64,000 nucleotides of DNA from Phragmites australis (Eukaryota > Streptophyta > Magnoliopsida > Poales > Poaceae). Shown here piece by piece: positions 10,349-20,636 of this stretch. Every line of letters begins with the position of its first letter. Within the stretch, counting starts at the first letter, position 1. A program made the translations under genes and the position numbers. The stretch is taken from the NCBI RefSeq assembly GCF_958298935.1, contig NC_084925.1:17543001-17607000 (forward strand), in the 5' to 3' direction. The notes beneath the pieces are model-generated. The model saw nothing but the letters and a program-made list of their open reading frames with translations, searched no databases and was not told the origin of the DNA.

Positions 10349-11528
10349 CTTAGAAATTTCAGCAAGCTAGTAAAAAAATAGGCAAATACAGATTAATCAA
10401 CATGGCAGGATTCCATAAATATTTATACCAGATTAAGAATTTCATAAAACTAAGAAATTAGATAAAAAAACTTATCTAGATTGAAAAACCTTCTCTATTA
10501 CACTAATTCATTATCAAACTTTTGGTAGTTACATTCACTAATCATTGACAGAAATAACAGGGTAGAAAAACATATGGCCAGTGTTTTATGGACACGGTGT
10601 GGGTATTCAACTTGAACTCGTGGTGTCTGATTCGTTGAAATAATTTTGGACATAGCAAATAAGTGTAGTACTTGAAATCTGTCACCAGTATTGAGTGTCC
10701 GACTCAGCAAAAAGAGGGGGTGTCCAAGTAACACTCATTCCTTCAGGCTTCAAGCTCAATTGACTGTTCTTTTGTTATTTCTCATTCCGTCAATGTCGTC
10801 TTTTAACTTTCTTCCAGTGAAGCCTTCCAATGAGCTGAAGAACTCAGAGAACCGGGACACTTCTCACCCCACCTAAATAGGTTCCTCAATTATCCCTTCT
10901 CTAGTTGAGTAATTTATGCCTCTCCACTTTGCTGGGGGACACTGCCTTCATGTGTTATCAGGGTGGTTGTTGGGCCATGCACGAGAGCCGCCACAGCAAG
11001 GAGGATATCAAAGGCGATGGTGGCCCCTCTTGGGCAGCGTCGAGGATATCCGCCATGGCGGTGGCTAGTAGATCTACAGGGAGACAATGAGTCAATGACA
11101 TGGTGGCTTGTAGCTCCACGCACTATCGACGTGTCTGCAAGCTTACCTTCTCTTGGATCTTCGCACACCAGCAGGCAGCTATCATCCGCTCAGCTGCTTC
11201 GTTGCCAGAGTAGACGTTGGAGGGCGCTCGTCTGAGGGGCCACATCCACCGATGTCATTACTAGTTGTTGCTGTTACTGGAGTGGCGGCGGCAGCATTGG
11301 CAAAGGCGATGCTCCACCTAGCATCTTCCTTCCTATCCCTTGCAAGCATCGGAGCCGCAGGCTTCTCCTAATGCTACGACAACTGAGGAGAGAACGAGGC
11401 AAAGGGGTCGGCCTGTGGCGATGGGGAGAGGCGGCAACAGCAACCTAGGTGCACGACGACGTCCAGACCCCAGCTGTTGAAGAGACGCGATGCGGAGTGG
11501 TTGGGTTCTTGGCTTTGGAGGAGGTGTT
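10349..11528. other. Interval without recognised gene
   Basis: AT-rich sequence up to about 10,870 is followed by a GC-rich part (10,920-11,520) with several overlapping short frames and no conserved motif. A gene fragment is possible but unsupported. Confidence 0.3.
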
Positions 11529-11977
11529 GGGAAACAAATAGCCTACGCTAGTCTAAAATAAATTTTTTATTATATTCATTCAAGAAACTATGTTAGTAGA
11601 AGATTATAAATCATTACCACTAGACGTGCAGCACAGCGGAAGAAGAGTTGGAGTAAACCGATTCAACGTCCTGCACGTCACGCTCCTTGACCAGCTCCTC
11701 AATCAGCTCCACGACCAGCTCCGCACAGGCAGTCGTGCTCCTTGACTACTTCTTCGACTAGCTCCGAGCAGGTACGTCGAGTTCTCGACCAGTTCTGAGT
11801 GGTTACGACGTGTTCCTCAACTAGCACCGAGCATGTACGCCGACCTGCTGAACAAGTCTTCGATTAGCCGAGCAACAGTATCGCGATCTTCACGTTGAGG
11901 AGATCAACGCTACAATAGTAGTAGTGCATCTCCATTTTCACATGTACTGGATAGGATCATCGTATGCCCGTGTGCTA
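11529..11977 (-). repeat. Angela-like copia LTR fragment (3' end of LTR)
   Basis: The stretch starts TGTTGGGAAAC, which on the minus strand is the ...CCAACA end of Angela/BARE-type LTRs. It is similar over most of its length to 51,727-52,143, with shared runs such as GGAAGAAGAGTTGGAGTA and CAATCAGCTCCACGACCAGC. It is cut at 11,977, exactly where a Tekay-type LTR begins. Confidence 0.7.
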
Positions 11978-12107
11978 TGTAACACCCTAAATTTTAATTT
12001 TTGTAATAATTTAAATTTTTTCTAGAAATTAAATAGGTGGTTGCAATTTTGTTCAATAGGAAAATTAATTTCTAAATTTAAATTGTCCAAGGATAATATT
12101 TGATGCA
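11978..12107 (+). repeat. Tekay-type LTR stub (first 130 bp)
   Basis: The stub begins TGTAACACCCTAAATTT and follows the start of the LTRs at 17,843 and 45,703 as far as GCACTCATGCCGT. It is more diverged than those two are from each other. It is joined without spacer to the protease region of the SIRE-like copia body. Confidence 0.75.
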
Positions 12108-12124
12108 CTCATGCCGTTAAAAAA

Positions 12125-13579
12125 AATTATTTGGTACCAAAAGTGCTTGTGACTAACTTGAAAGGACCCAAGCAAGTGTGGGTACCTAAGAATAGAAATT
12201 GATCTATTTTTTAGGATTATACCTCTGATGAAAGAAGTTGGGTAATCGATAGCGGTTGTACAAATCATATGACCGGAGAGAAATTAATGTTTGGTGACAA
12301 TGGCAAAGGAAAGGTAATGGGTCTAGGTACAGTTGCAATCTCAAACAACCTTTCCATATCAAATGTTTTGCTTGTAAAATCCTTAAACTACAATTTGTTA
12401 TCCGTATCTCAATTATATGAAATGGGTTTCAATTGCTTATTTACCGATGCTGATGTGATGGTCTTTAGAAGAGATGACTCCTCAATAGTCTTCAAGTGTC
12501 ATATGAAGGTCAAGCTTTATCTAGTAGATTTTTCATCGGATAAATCAAGCCTTAAGTATTGTTTGATGGCTAAATCTAGCATGGGATGGCTATGGCATCG
12601 TAGGCGAGTCCATGCCGGTATGAGGAATCTTAACAAACTTCTAAAGGGCAAGCACATTTTGAGACTAACAAATTTTTCTTTTGAGAAAGATAGGATTTGT
12701 AGCGCATGTCAAGCTGGAAAGCAAATTGGAGCACCTCATCCCGCCAAAAACATCATGATGACCACAAGATCTTTGAAATTACTTCAAATGGATCTTTTTG
12801 ATCCTATTCCTTACATAAGCATTGGCGGTAACAAATATGGATCAATAATTATTGATGATTATTCTTATTTCACTTGGGTGTTCTTTTTGTATGACAAGAG
12901 TTAAACTCAACGAATATTCAAGAAATTTACAAGAAGAGCCCAAAATGAGTTCAACTTGAAGATCAAGAAAATTAGAAGTGACAACGGGAGTGATTTCAAG
13001 AACGCTCAAATTGAAGAATTTCTTGATGAAGAAGGAATCAAGCATGAGTTTTCGATGCCCTACTCCCCTCAATAAAATGGGGTTATCGGAAGGAAGAATC
13101 GCACGCTCATTGAGACAGCAAGAACAATGCTCGATGAATACAAGATCTCCGATCGCTTTTGGGCAGAGGCCATCAACACCGCATGTCACGCAACAAACCG
13201 GTTGTATCTTCACCGGATCTTGAAGAAAACATCATATGAGCTACTTACCGGTAACGAACCAAATGTCTCATATTTTCGTGTTTTCGGAAGTAAGTGTTTT
13301 ATTCTCAACAAGAAGCAAAAATCCTCTAAATTTACTGCTAAAGTAGATGAAGGTTTCTTGCTTAGATATGGATCAAATGCCTATGCATACCGTGTTTTCA
13401 ACAAAACCACCGGTTGTGTTGAAATCGCACGTGATGTAACATTTGATAAAACTAATGGCTCTCAAGTAGAGCAAGTTGATTGTAATATTTTAGGTGATGA
13501 AGAAATTCCAAGTGAAGCAATCAAGAGAATGACGATTGGTGAGATAAGACCACAAGAGCCTAAAGAAGATTCAAGTTAA
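12125..13579 (+). pseudogene. SIRE/Opie-like protease-integrase remnant
   Basis: The + strand reads GPKQVWVPKN, a stop, then WVIDSGCTNHM (about 12,235), the copia aspartic protease DSG motif. LLSVSQLYEMGFN follows at about 12,395. The integrase zinc region is WHRRRVHAGM (about 12,590) with CSACQAGKQ (about 12,700). The catalytic core shows DDYSYFTWVFF (about 12,855) and RSDNGSDFKN (about 12,975). At NGVIGRKNR (about 13,078) the expected catalytic Glu of the DDE triad is Gly. Stops occur at 12,902, 13,073 and 13,577, but the frame is otherwise held. The product would be cytoplasmic virus-like-particle enzymes; as it stands it is not functional. Confidence 0.85.
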
Positions 13580-13597
13580 CCATCTTCATCAATTCAA

Positions 13598-15328
13598 GTG
13601 GAGCCTCCAACCTCAAATCAAGATCAAGAAGACTCCAACACATGCCTTGATCAAGATAAAGAAGATGGAGTTGAACCTCAATCAAAAGTGCCACACCCTA
13701 GAATTCATCAAAGTGTGCAAAGAGATCACTTCGGCGACAATATTCTTGGTGACATAAATAGGGGAGTCTCTACTAGATCACGAGTTGCTAATTTTTGTGA
13801 ATATTACTCTTTTGTATCTTCTTTGGAACCTTTAAAGGTAGAAGAAGCACTCGAAGATCCGGATTGGGTGATGGCAATGCAAGAAGAGTTGAACAACTTC
13901 ACTCGAAACAAAGTGTGGTCATTGGAGGAAAGGCCAAATCGAAATGTGATCAGCACCAAATGGGTATTCCGCAACAAACAAGATGAAAACAGGTTAAGAC
14001 TAGTTGCACAAGGCTTCACACAAATCAAAGGTTTGGATTTTGGTGAGACTTATGCCCCCGTTGCTAGATTAGAGCCTATTCGCATATTACTTGCTTTTGC
14101 TACTCACCATGATTTCAAGCTTTATCAAATGGAAGTGAAGAGCGCATTCCTAAATGGACCCATCAAAGAATTGGTATATGTTGAACAACCTCCGGGTTTC
14201 GAATATCCCAAATTCCCATCTCATGTCTATAAACTCCATAAGGCACTATATGGGCTTAAACAAGCTCCTAGAGCGTGGTATGAGTGCCTTAAGGATTTTC
14301 TAGTCAAGAATGGTTTTGAAATTGTGAAAGTCGATACTACTCTCTTTACTAAAAAGCTTGATAATGATTTCTTTGTGTGCCAAATTTATGTCGATGACAT
14401 TATATTTGATTATACTAACAAATCTTTTAGTGATGAGTTTAGTAAAATGATGACCAAAAGGTTCGAGATGTCAATGATGAGAAAGTTGAATTTCTTTTCA
14501 AATCAAGCAACTCAAGGAAGGAACTTTCATTTGTCAAACAAAGTACATAAATGACATGCTTAAAAGGTATGAATGGAGAACACCAAGCCCATTCAAACTC
14601 CCATGCAAGCTAATGGCCATCTCGACCTCAACAATGATGGTAAGTCGGTTGATCAAAAGGTATACCATTCCATGATAGGATCATTGCTTTATATTTGTGC
14701 ATCTAAGCCTGATATTATGCTTAGTATGTGCATGTATGTAAGATTTTAAGCTGCTTTGAAGGAGTGTCATTTAGTGGTCGTTAAGAGAATTCTTCGATAT
14801 CTAGTTCATACACCTAACCTCGGGCTTTGGTAACCCAAAGGTTCAAATTTTAATCTCGTTGGGCATTCCGATGTGGATTATGCAGGTTGTAAAGTGGATA
14901 GGAAGAGCACCTCGGGTACATGTCAATTCTTGGGTAGATCTCTTGTGTTATGGCCTTCAAAGAAACAAAACTCCGTAGCCCTATCCACCGCCGAAGTGGA
15001 ATTTGTTTCCGTGGGTAGTTGTTGCGCTCAATTGCTTTGGATGAGACAAACTTTGAAATATTATGGAATCCATATGAACAAAGTGCCTCTTTTGTGTGAT
15101 AATGAAAGCGCCATAAAAATAGCCAACAACCCCGTCCAACACTTATGAACCAAGCACATAGATATCCGACACCACTTCCTTCGTGATCAATCCACAAAGG
15201 GAGACATAGACATACATCACGTAAGGACGGAAAAAAATTAGCGAATATCTTCACCAAGCCCCTAGATGAGCATAGGTTTTGTGAGTTGAGAAATGAGCTA
15301 AATATCCTAGTTTCTCGAAACGTGGCTT
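13598..15328 (+). pseudogene. SIRE/Opie-like reverse transcriptase and RNase H remnant
   Basis: Copia RT blocks appear in order: DPDWVMAMQEELN (about 13,858), NKVWSLEERP, STKWVFRNKQDE, VKSAFLNGPIKE (about 14,125), LYGLKQAPRAWYE (about 14,255) and the active-site YVDD (about 14,388). A few codons after NKQDE are missing relative to the family. The frame breaks near 14,490. The connection and RNase H follow in fragments: ASKPDIMLSMCM (about 14,700), DYAGCKVDRKSTSGTCQFLG (about 14,876), VALSTAEVEF, LLCDNESAIKIA (about 15,090), then TKHIDIRHHFLRD and FTKPLDEHRF up to the stop at 15,326. It is non-functional because of stops and frameshifts. Confidence 0.85.
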
Positions 15329-15779
15329 GATTCCTTGCATATTTGCCTACGTGTTTGAACTAATGTGGTGAACATGTCTTGGCAACGTGTTGTTCTCTCA
15401 ATGAGCATACACAAACCACATTCTAAATGTGAATCTAGTACTAAGGGATCTCATTCTAAATGAATTTTGGTCCTAGAATAATGCCCAGATTCATACAAGT
15501 CCGCCTCGAAGTAAAATACACCATTATTGGTTCCCTTTGCATTTTGGCCAACTGTTGGATTTATTGGTCTTTTATCATACCAATTTATCTATTTTGATCT
15601 TTGGATCATGTTGATTTGCTTGTGATCATAGCTTTGATTGATTGTTTGTTCGCTGATCACAAATGGAAAAGCATCTATAGTGTTTGACTAGTCAACATCT
15701 CTAAAAGTCCTCCCGAATCTCAAGTTCCAAAAATCCTCGAAAGCCTCTGCTTTGCTGAAAATCTACTCATATTGCCAGA
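15329..15779. other. Post-pol spacer of the SIRE-like element
   Basis: This is non-coding sequence between the end of RNase H and the motif-rich stretch. No gene or LTR end was recognised. Confidence 0.4.
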
Positions 15780-16372
15780 TCTGTTCCTCAAAAAAATCAG
15801 CATATCAGAACTTCCGATTTGTGAATCGGAACTTCTGATCCTCAGTTTTTCTGGAAATTTCTACATATTGGAACTTCCGATCCTCTGGCCGGAACTTCCA
15901 ATGTGTGTATACTGGCTGTGTCCTTTAACCTTGGTGCAACATTTCTTTCTCCCCATTTCATCTTTTTATCGTCGGCCTCTCTCCTCAAGGGTGACTCCAA
16001 CGGCGACCGGACCTTCCGATCTACCGGAACCTTCGGTGTCCCTCCGACCTCGTTACTCTCTTAGCCAGAGACTCCGTTTCCTCTCTGGGTCGTCGTTCTT
16101 CTCTCGTGTTTGCTCTCCCTCAAGGTATCTTCATTCCCTTCTAGGGTTTCTTGGAATCTTAAGTCTTTTGTGAATCCCTTCAGTGAAAGTACAGCATGTG
16201 GTCCTCAGTTGTTGGATCAATACTCATCTCTCATAGTTGTTGGTAAAAATCGTAGAAATCTTGATTTTGGAGCTGGGCTGTGGAAATCAGAACTTCCAGT
16301 TGGGGACATCGGAACCTCCGATACGTATCGAAACTTCCGATATATCCATTTGGAACTTCCGGTGTTCATGTT
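15780..16372 (+). repeat. Cluster of about ten GGAACTTCC quasi-palindromes
   Basis: Variants of (A/C)(T/C)CGGAACTTCCGAT occur at about 15,803, 15,826, 15,868, 15,890, 16,010, 16,028, 16,288, 16,308, 16,327 and 16,350. Most differ from the core by one or two bases. They are spread through the leader of the extra frame. The function is unknown. Confidence 0.7.
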
Positions 16373-16462
16373 CTATTTCAGCACCTAAGTCTAGGTTTAA
16401 TTCAATCTTCTTCCAACTTGTTCCAAGTCTGTGCTCATATCCTATCTATCCCAGGATCACTG

Positions 16463-17842
16463 ATGGAAGGTGGACACATCTATGAGAGGAGGACCAAAGC
16501 TAGAACCGATTCGTCTTCAGAGAAATCTCAAGACAAGGAAGGCACAACAGAAAGCAGACAACTAACAGGGGTAGGAATTCAAATCCAGATATGCCTATTC
16601 TTGAGGAAAGTGCACAAACTGCTGATGTTAGTAGAGGTGGTTCTTTACCACCTAGGAGAGGTAGTAGTTCTAGGGCTCATGCAAATGTTGAGGAGGATGC
16701 TCCAATGGAGGAACAAGGTGAAATTGGACCTTTAAGGATGCATGTTTTTGACAAATCATACAATCATCCAAGGCACTGCAATAGCTACAATGGCAAGTCT
16801 ACTATTGTCAAAAGGCACAAGGAATCAAACCCTTTTGAGTATGACAGGTTCTCCATCGACAGTCATTTCTGGACTTTCTTTTAGTAGGATTACTATGAGT
16901 ACGTGATTCTTCCTATGAAGTATTCTACATCTCGTATGCAGTGGATTGATTGGAACTATATGGAGGCCCAGGATGATGATATCTTTAATAAGGTGATAGC
17001 AGCTTGTGATTTTCGTAATATGAAATCTATCATGGCATTTGAACATCCTTGGTGTGAAGTAGTTGCTTAGTTCTATGCTACATATTATGTTGACAAAGAT
17101 GCTTCAAGAACAATTCATTGGATGATCAATGGTACTTGGTACAACATCAAATATTCAGCTTTTGCTAGACTTTTGGGCTTCACTGTAGATGATCGTCGCA
17201 ACACTGAGAAAATCCATGATGAAGATGTTATGGACATAGAAGATATGGAGTTCATGCATGATATGGGTGGAGAATACAAGCTTGGCAAAACAACTGGTCT
17301 TTGCCCTTTGTATGCTTATCTCAACAGGATGTTCAGGAAGACCATTGCCCCTAAGGATGGAGATGTAAAAATTATTCTTTCCTATTCGAGGAACCTGCTT
17401 GCAAGAATGAAGGAGAACACCAAGTTTGATGCATTTAACTTCATTTGGGAGGAGATTCACTCTACCTCCCTCGACCCTAAGAGAGGATGTCGAGGAACCT
17501 GCTTGCAAGAATGAAGGAGAACACCAAGTTTGATGCATTTAACTTCATTTGGGAGGAGATTCACTCTACCTCCCTCGACCCTAAGAGAGGATGTGGATAT
17601 GCGTCCTATATCATGTCTATGATTGAAAAGGTCACCAATCTCTCTTTCCATAAGGAGCTAAAGTATGCAAAGCTGCAAATAAGGTTGACTAAGCGTGTTC
17701 GTTCCTTTACTAGAGCAGTGTCACCACCAGTTGAGGCTTCTTCTTCTTTTTCCTCCACCCTTAGGATTCTAAAATCTATCTTTTGCTTGTGCAAGAGTAC
17801 ATCTGTAAGGGTTCGGCAAGAGAGGGCTGCTAGGAAGAAGAT
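16463..17842 (+). pseudogene. Additional frame downstream of copia pol (plant transposon protein type)
   Basis: A frame in one phase from about 16,540 to 17,490 reads FDRFSIDSHFWTFF-like sequence (about 16,845), then MQWIDWNYMEAQDDD (about 16,939), FYATYYVDKDASRTIHWM (about 17,072), GTWYNIKYSAFARLLGF and AYLNRMFRKTI (about 17,313). RNLLARMKENTKFDAFNFIW (about 17,388) and GYASYIMSMIEKVT follow. Similar proteins, with H-W-M and W-Y-N-I blocks, occur in many grass genomes as retrotransposon-associated proteins of unknown role. Its place after pol matches the env-like or extra gene of SIRE-lineage elements, but no signal peptide or membrane segment is visible, so I would not call it an envelope. 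Stops occur at 16,882 and 17,068, and a 104-bp tandem duplication shifts the frame. A Tekay LTR cuts it at 17,842. Confidence 0.6.
17387..17594 (+). repeat. Perfect 104-bp tandem duplication inside the extra frame
   Basis: The unit beginning CGAGGAACCTGCTTGCAAG at 17,387 repeats at 17,491. I see no mismatch between the two units. Since 104 is not a multiple of three, the second unit shifts the frame. Confidence 0.95.
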
Positions 17843-18606
17843 TGTAACACCCTAAATTTCAATTTTTGCAATAGATTAAAATTTTTGTTAAAGTTAATAG
17901 GAGTTGTAATTTTTTTTAATAGAAGAAATTAATTTCTAAATTTAAATTTGACATAGATTATATAAGTTTGATGCATTCATGCCGTCATAGTTGCAGGAAA
18001 AGTTTGCAAAAGATCGCTAGAAGTCGCTTGTTCAAACCTCTTCTGAATTTTTGTTCAAACTCTTAAAAGAAAAGAATTTCCAAAATAGTTAAAAGCTCTC
18101 GGGTCGAAATATTTCTCCGGCCCATCTCTTCCCCCTCCCCTCTCTCCTTTTCACCACCCGCTTGGGCCGCCCCCTTTCTCCCCCGCACCTGCCCGCTAGG
18201 CTGAGCCAGCCTGCATGGCCCCGAGCCGCTCCCCTCCCCACCCTATCTCGCCGCCATGTGGGCCCTACCAGAGCCAAGCCGCCCCACCTGAGCTGGCTGC
18301 CCTTCTCCCACCTCCCGCCGCCCGGCCAACTTGCCCAAAATCCTGTGCGCTGTTTGAAATCCGAGTCGCCCCATGCCTTTATTCGCCGATTAAACATCAT
18401 GGCCGAAACCCCTGCCCCTTATTCACTCCTCCCCAACCGTTTTCCCCTTCAATTTCCCCTCACAACTATGGAAACCGAATCTTTTATGGAATTAAGGGAT
18501 CCGGCAAATCTCCTCGAATCTGCCTGATTCCATCCCTCTCTCGTGTATTTAAGCCTCTCAACATCTTCCTTACGAGGTTCCACAACCAATACACCCGTTT
18601 CCCCCT
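17843..18606 (+). repeat. Tekay LTR, first 764 bp (5' LTR candidate)
   Basis: The LTR begins TGTAACACCCTAAATTTC directly after the SIRE-like frame and aligns over its full length with 45,703-46,470. That includes the CT-rich part around CCCATCTCTTCCCCCTCCCC. It stops where Tat element 1 starts (TGTTGAATATC at 18,607). The rest of this LTR was not found in the window. Confidence 0.8.
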
Positions 18607-19207
18607 TGTTGAATATCTAACTATGGGGTATATGCGCATAAGGAATATATCATATACGAACAGGATATGTACAACACGTATTAAGAAGCTTTAGATATCA
18701 CGGAACTGAATTAGCGGTACCTGATACACCCAGAATCACAGAAGTACATATCAGGAAGGTTTCGATTAGTTACCTAACTCGATACGGTTAGTACTCAAAA
18801 TGGATCTATCTACTTGGATGTCATGGAAAACAACTCCCTATCGACCACGGTTGGATAGGAGTCGATACTCCCACCCATATATAAGGCGAAAAGGTTGGGG
18901 GACAGGGAGAGAGAGGAGACACGAGAACAACAAGAGGTAAACATAGGAAGAGAGAACTCGAGGCAAGCATCAAGACCCTAGTAGAGAAGGTACTCAGCGA
19001 CCTTAGCTTTAGGTTAGATCAGATACGATATACTCTCTGTAATAGATTTAGCCCCATTGCTTGTACTCGAGATCATCAATATACAGTAGCAACACCCCCA
19101 CAGGACGTAGGGTATTACTCCAATCGGATGCCTAAACCTGTATATATCGATTGTCCCGTCTCGTGATTAATCCCTGCACTCGAAGATACCTAGTCTATTT
19201 ACGGACA
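18607..19207 (+). repeat. 5' LTR of Tat element 1
   Basis: It starts TGTTGAATATCTAAC and ends near TTTACGGACA. It aligns along its whole length with 54,040-54,622. The downstream sequence GTCAGGAACTAATCTTC matches the same position after the second copy. The 3' edge is inferred from the TG...CA rule. Confidence 0.7.
18878..18886 (+). promoter_or_regulatory. TATA box in Tat LTR 1
   Basis: TATATAAGG lies about 270 bp into the LTR and is conserved at the same place in the second Tat LTR (54,310-54,318). A TATA box here would drive the genomic transcript. This is inferred from position and conservation. Confidence 0.55.
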
Positions 19208-19244
19208 CATTGTCAGGAACTAATCTTCTCCATCGACTGATCCA

Positions 19245-20620
19245 ATGGTGATAGATCCAGAGGCCGTAGTCGATCATGGCACGAAAATTCCCAAAGATTC
19301 GGTGATAGCTATCGCCCCCAACGGTACCGGCGCCAAGTTACCACCAGAAACATCTGCAGCTGGAGCTTTGCGTGCACCTGACACAACCCTTCACCAGCAG
19401 ACCACGGAAGAACAGATGCCTCCTGGCCTCTCCCGACGACTTCCGGTGGGTACGCCTCTTCCTGTGATGACTCACTGCTCGAGGGAGAAGCTCCCTCCAA
19501 AAAGTCACCATGAGGCCTCATTGGCTCGATCGCCACTGTGAAGAATGCCGTGAAGATGATCACCGCTACTATGACCATAGATATACGGGACGGGATGGCC
19601 GACATGACTCCCTTGCTCGAAGAGGCAAGCGTGGAAGTTCCCCACCACCTCCTCCTAATGAGTTCGAAGGAGGCTGCGAGGCTTTCGTACACGAATTTCA
19701 GTCAATTCGATGGCTCGGGAAGTTCAAAGCGGGCTCGATCTAGAAATATGACGGGAAAATCAATCCCAACGAGTGGTTATAGATCTACACCACTGTTATT
19801 CAAGCAGCCGGTGGTGACAATCGAATAATGGCCAATTACCTGTTAACCACCCTCGATGGATCCGCAAGGTCCTGGTTGCTAAACTTGCCCCAACTCAATT
19901 AGTTTATGGGCGGAACTCAAGGCTCAGTTCATAGCCAATTTCCAAGGCACATTCGAGCCACCAGGAATGGAGAGCGATCTCCACTAGCTACACCAAGGCG
20001 ACAGTGAATCTCTTCAAGATTTTATCCATCGGTTCAGCGATAAGCGTAACATGATCCTAGACATCTCTGATGAGTTAGTAATCATCGCCATAAAAGAGGT
20101 GTTCAGGACACAGATTTATGTGGAAAGATGGATACTCGGAAGATCCGTACGGTCAAAGAGCTTTTCGAATTAGCCGACAAGTGCGCAAAAAGAGCAGAAG
20201 TGCAGGAGCGCACTAAAAACCTTCAATGTAGCAAGGACAAACCCGAGTCCTCGAAGAGTGGAGGAAAGAAAACCAAACCCAGTGACAAGCGCAAGGGACT
20301 TGATATGACTATAGCTACAGTCGCAGGAACAAATCGCACAACATTGGGGACAACAAAGGCCTCAGCCGACGTGGTGGGAAGTGGTGTCCCATTCATAGGA
20401 GCAACTAGCATGACTTCGACGAGTGCTATGTGTTCAAGAAAAAGCTTGACGAAAGATCAAGGCGAATGCTGAGCGTGGCAATAAGGCTAAGTCGAATGTT
20501 GAGGGCAGTGAGCCCCAGTTCCATGAGGCAGACCACAGCTTGGCGCACATCTTTGGAGGATCCGCCAGGTACGAGTCGAAAAGGCAGTACAAGGAGGTTG
20601 AGCAAGAAGTCTAACTAGGC
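19245..20620 (+). pseudogene. Tat element 1 gag remnant
   Basis: An open stretch from 19,245 contains PPGLSRRLPVG. Further on, fragments match the gag of Tat copy 2: MANYLLTTLDGSARSWLL-like text near 19,830, FIANFQGTFE near 19,935, and KIRTVKELFELADKCAKRAE (20,140-20,200). Next comes a Lys-rich segment (PESSKSGGKKTKPSDKRKG) and a WCPFIG-type motif near 20,385 that replaces the usual zinc-binding spot of the lineage. Compared with copy 2, the first part of gag (about 400 bp after the LTR) is deleted. Many stops and frame changes make it non-functional. The gag product forms the virus-like particle. Confidence 0.7.
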
Positions 20621-20636
20621 CTACTTGGTATCTTAG

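Larger units (their letters stand above)
12108..17842 (+). mobile_element. SIRE/Opie-like Ty1-copia body, LTRs and gag missing
   Basis: The order on + is end of gag/protease, integrase, reverse transcriptase, RNase H, a non-coding stretch rich in GGAACTTCC motifs, then an additional frame. This is the layout of the SIRE (Opie/Ji/Maximus) lineage, whose members carry an extra gene after pol. The 5' LTR and most of gag are absent. On the right the element is cut at 17,842 by a Tekay LTR that starts exactly at its TG. Confidence 0.8.

Noticed and set aside
15780..16372. GGAACTTCC cluster as heat-shock elements
   Set aside because: Heat-shock elements need GAA and TTC blocks spaced by two bases (nGAAnnTTCn). 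Here the spacing is one base.
16463..17842. Extra copia gene called as an envelope gene
   Set aside because: No signal peptide, membrane segment or coiled-coil fusion pattern was seen. Only its position resembles env-like genes.
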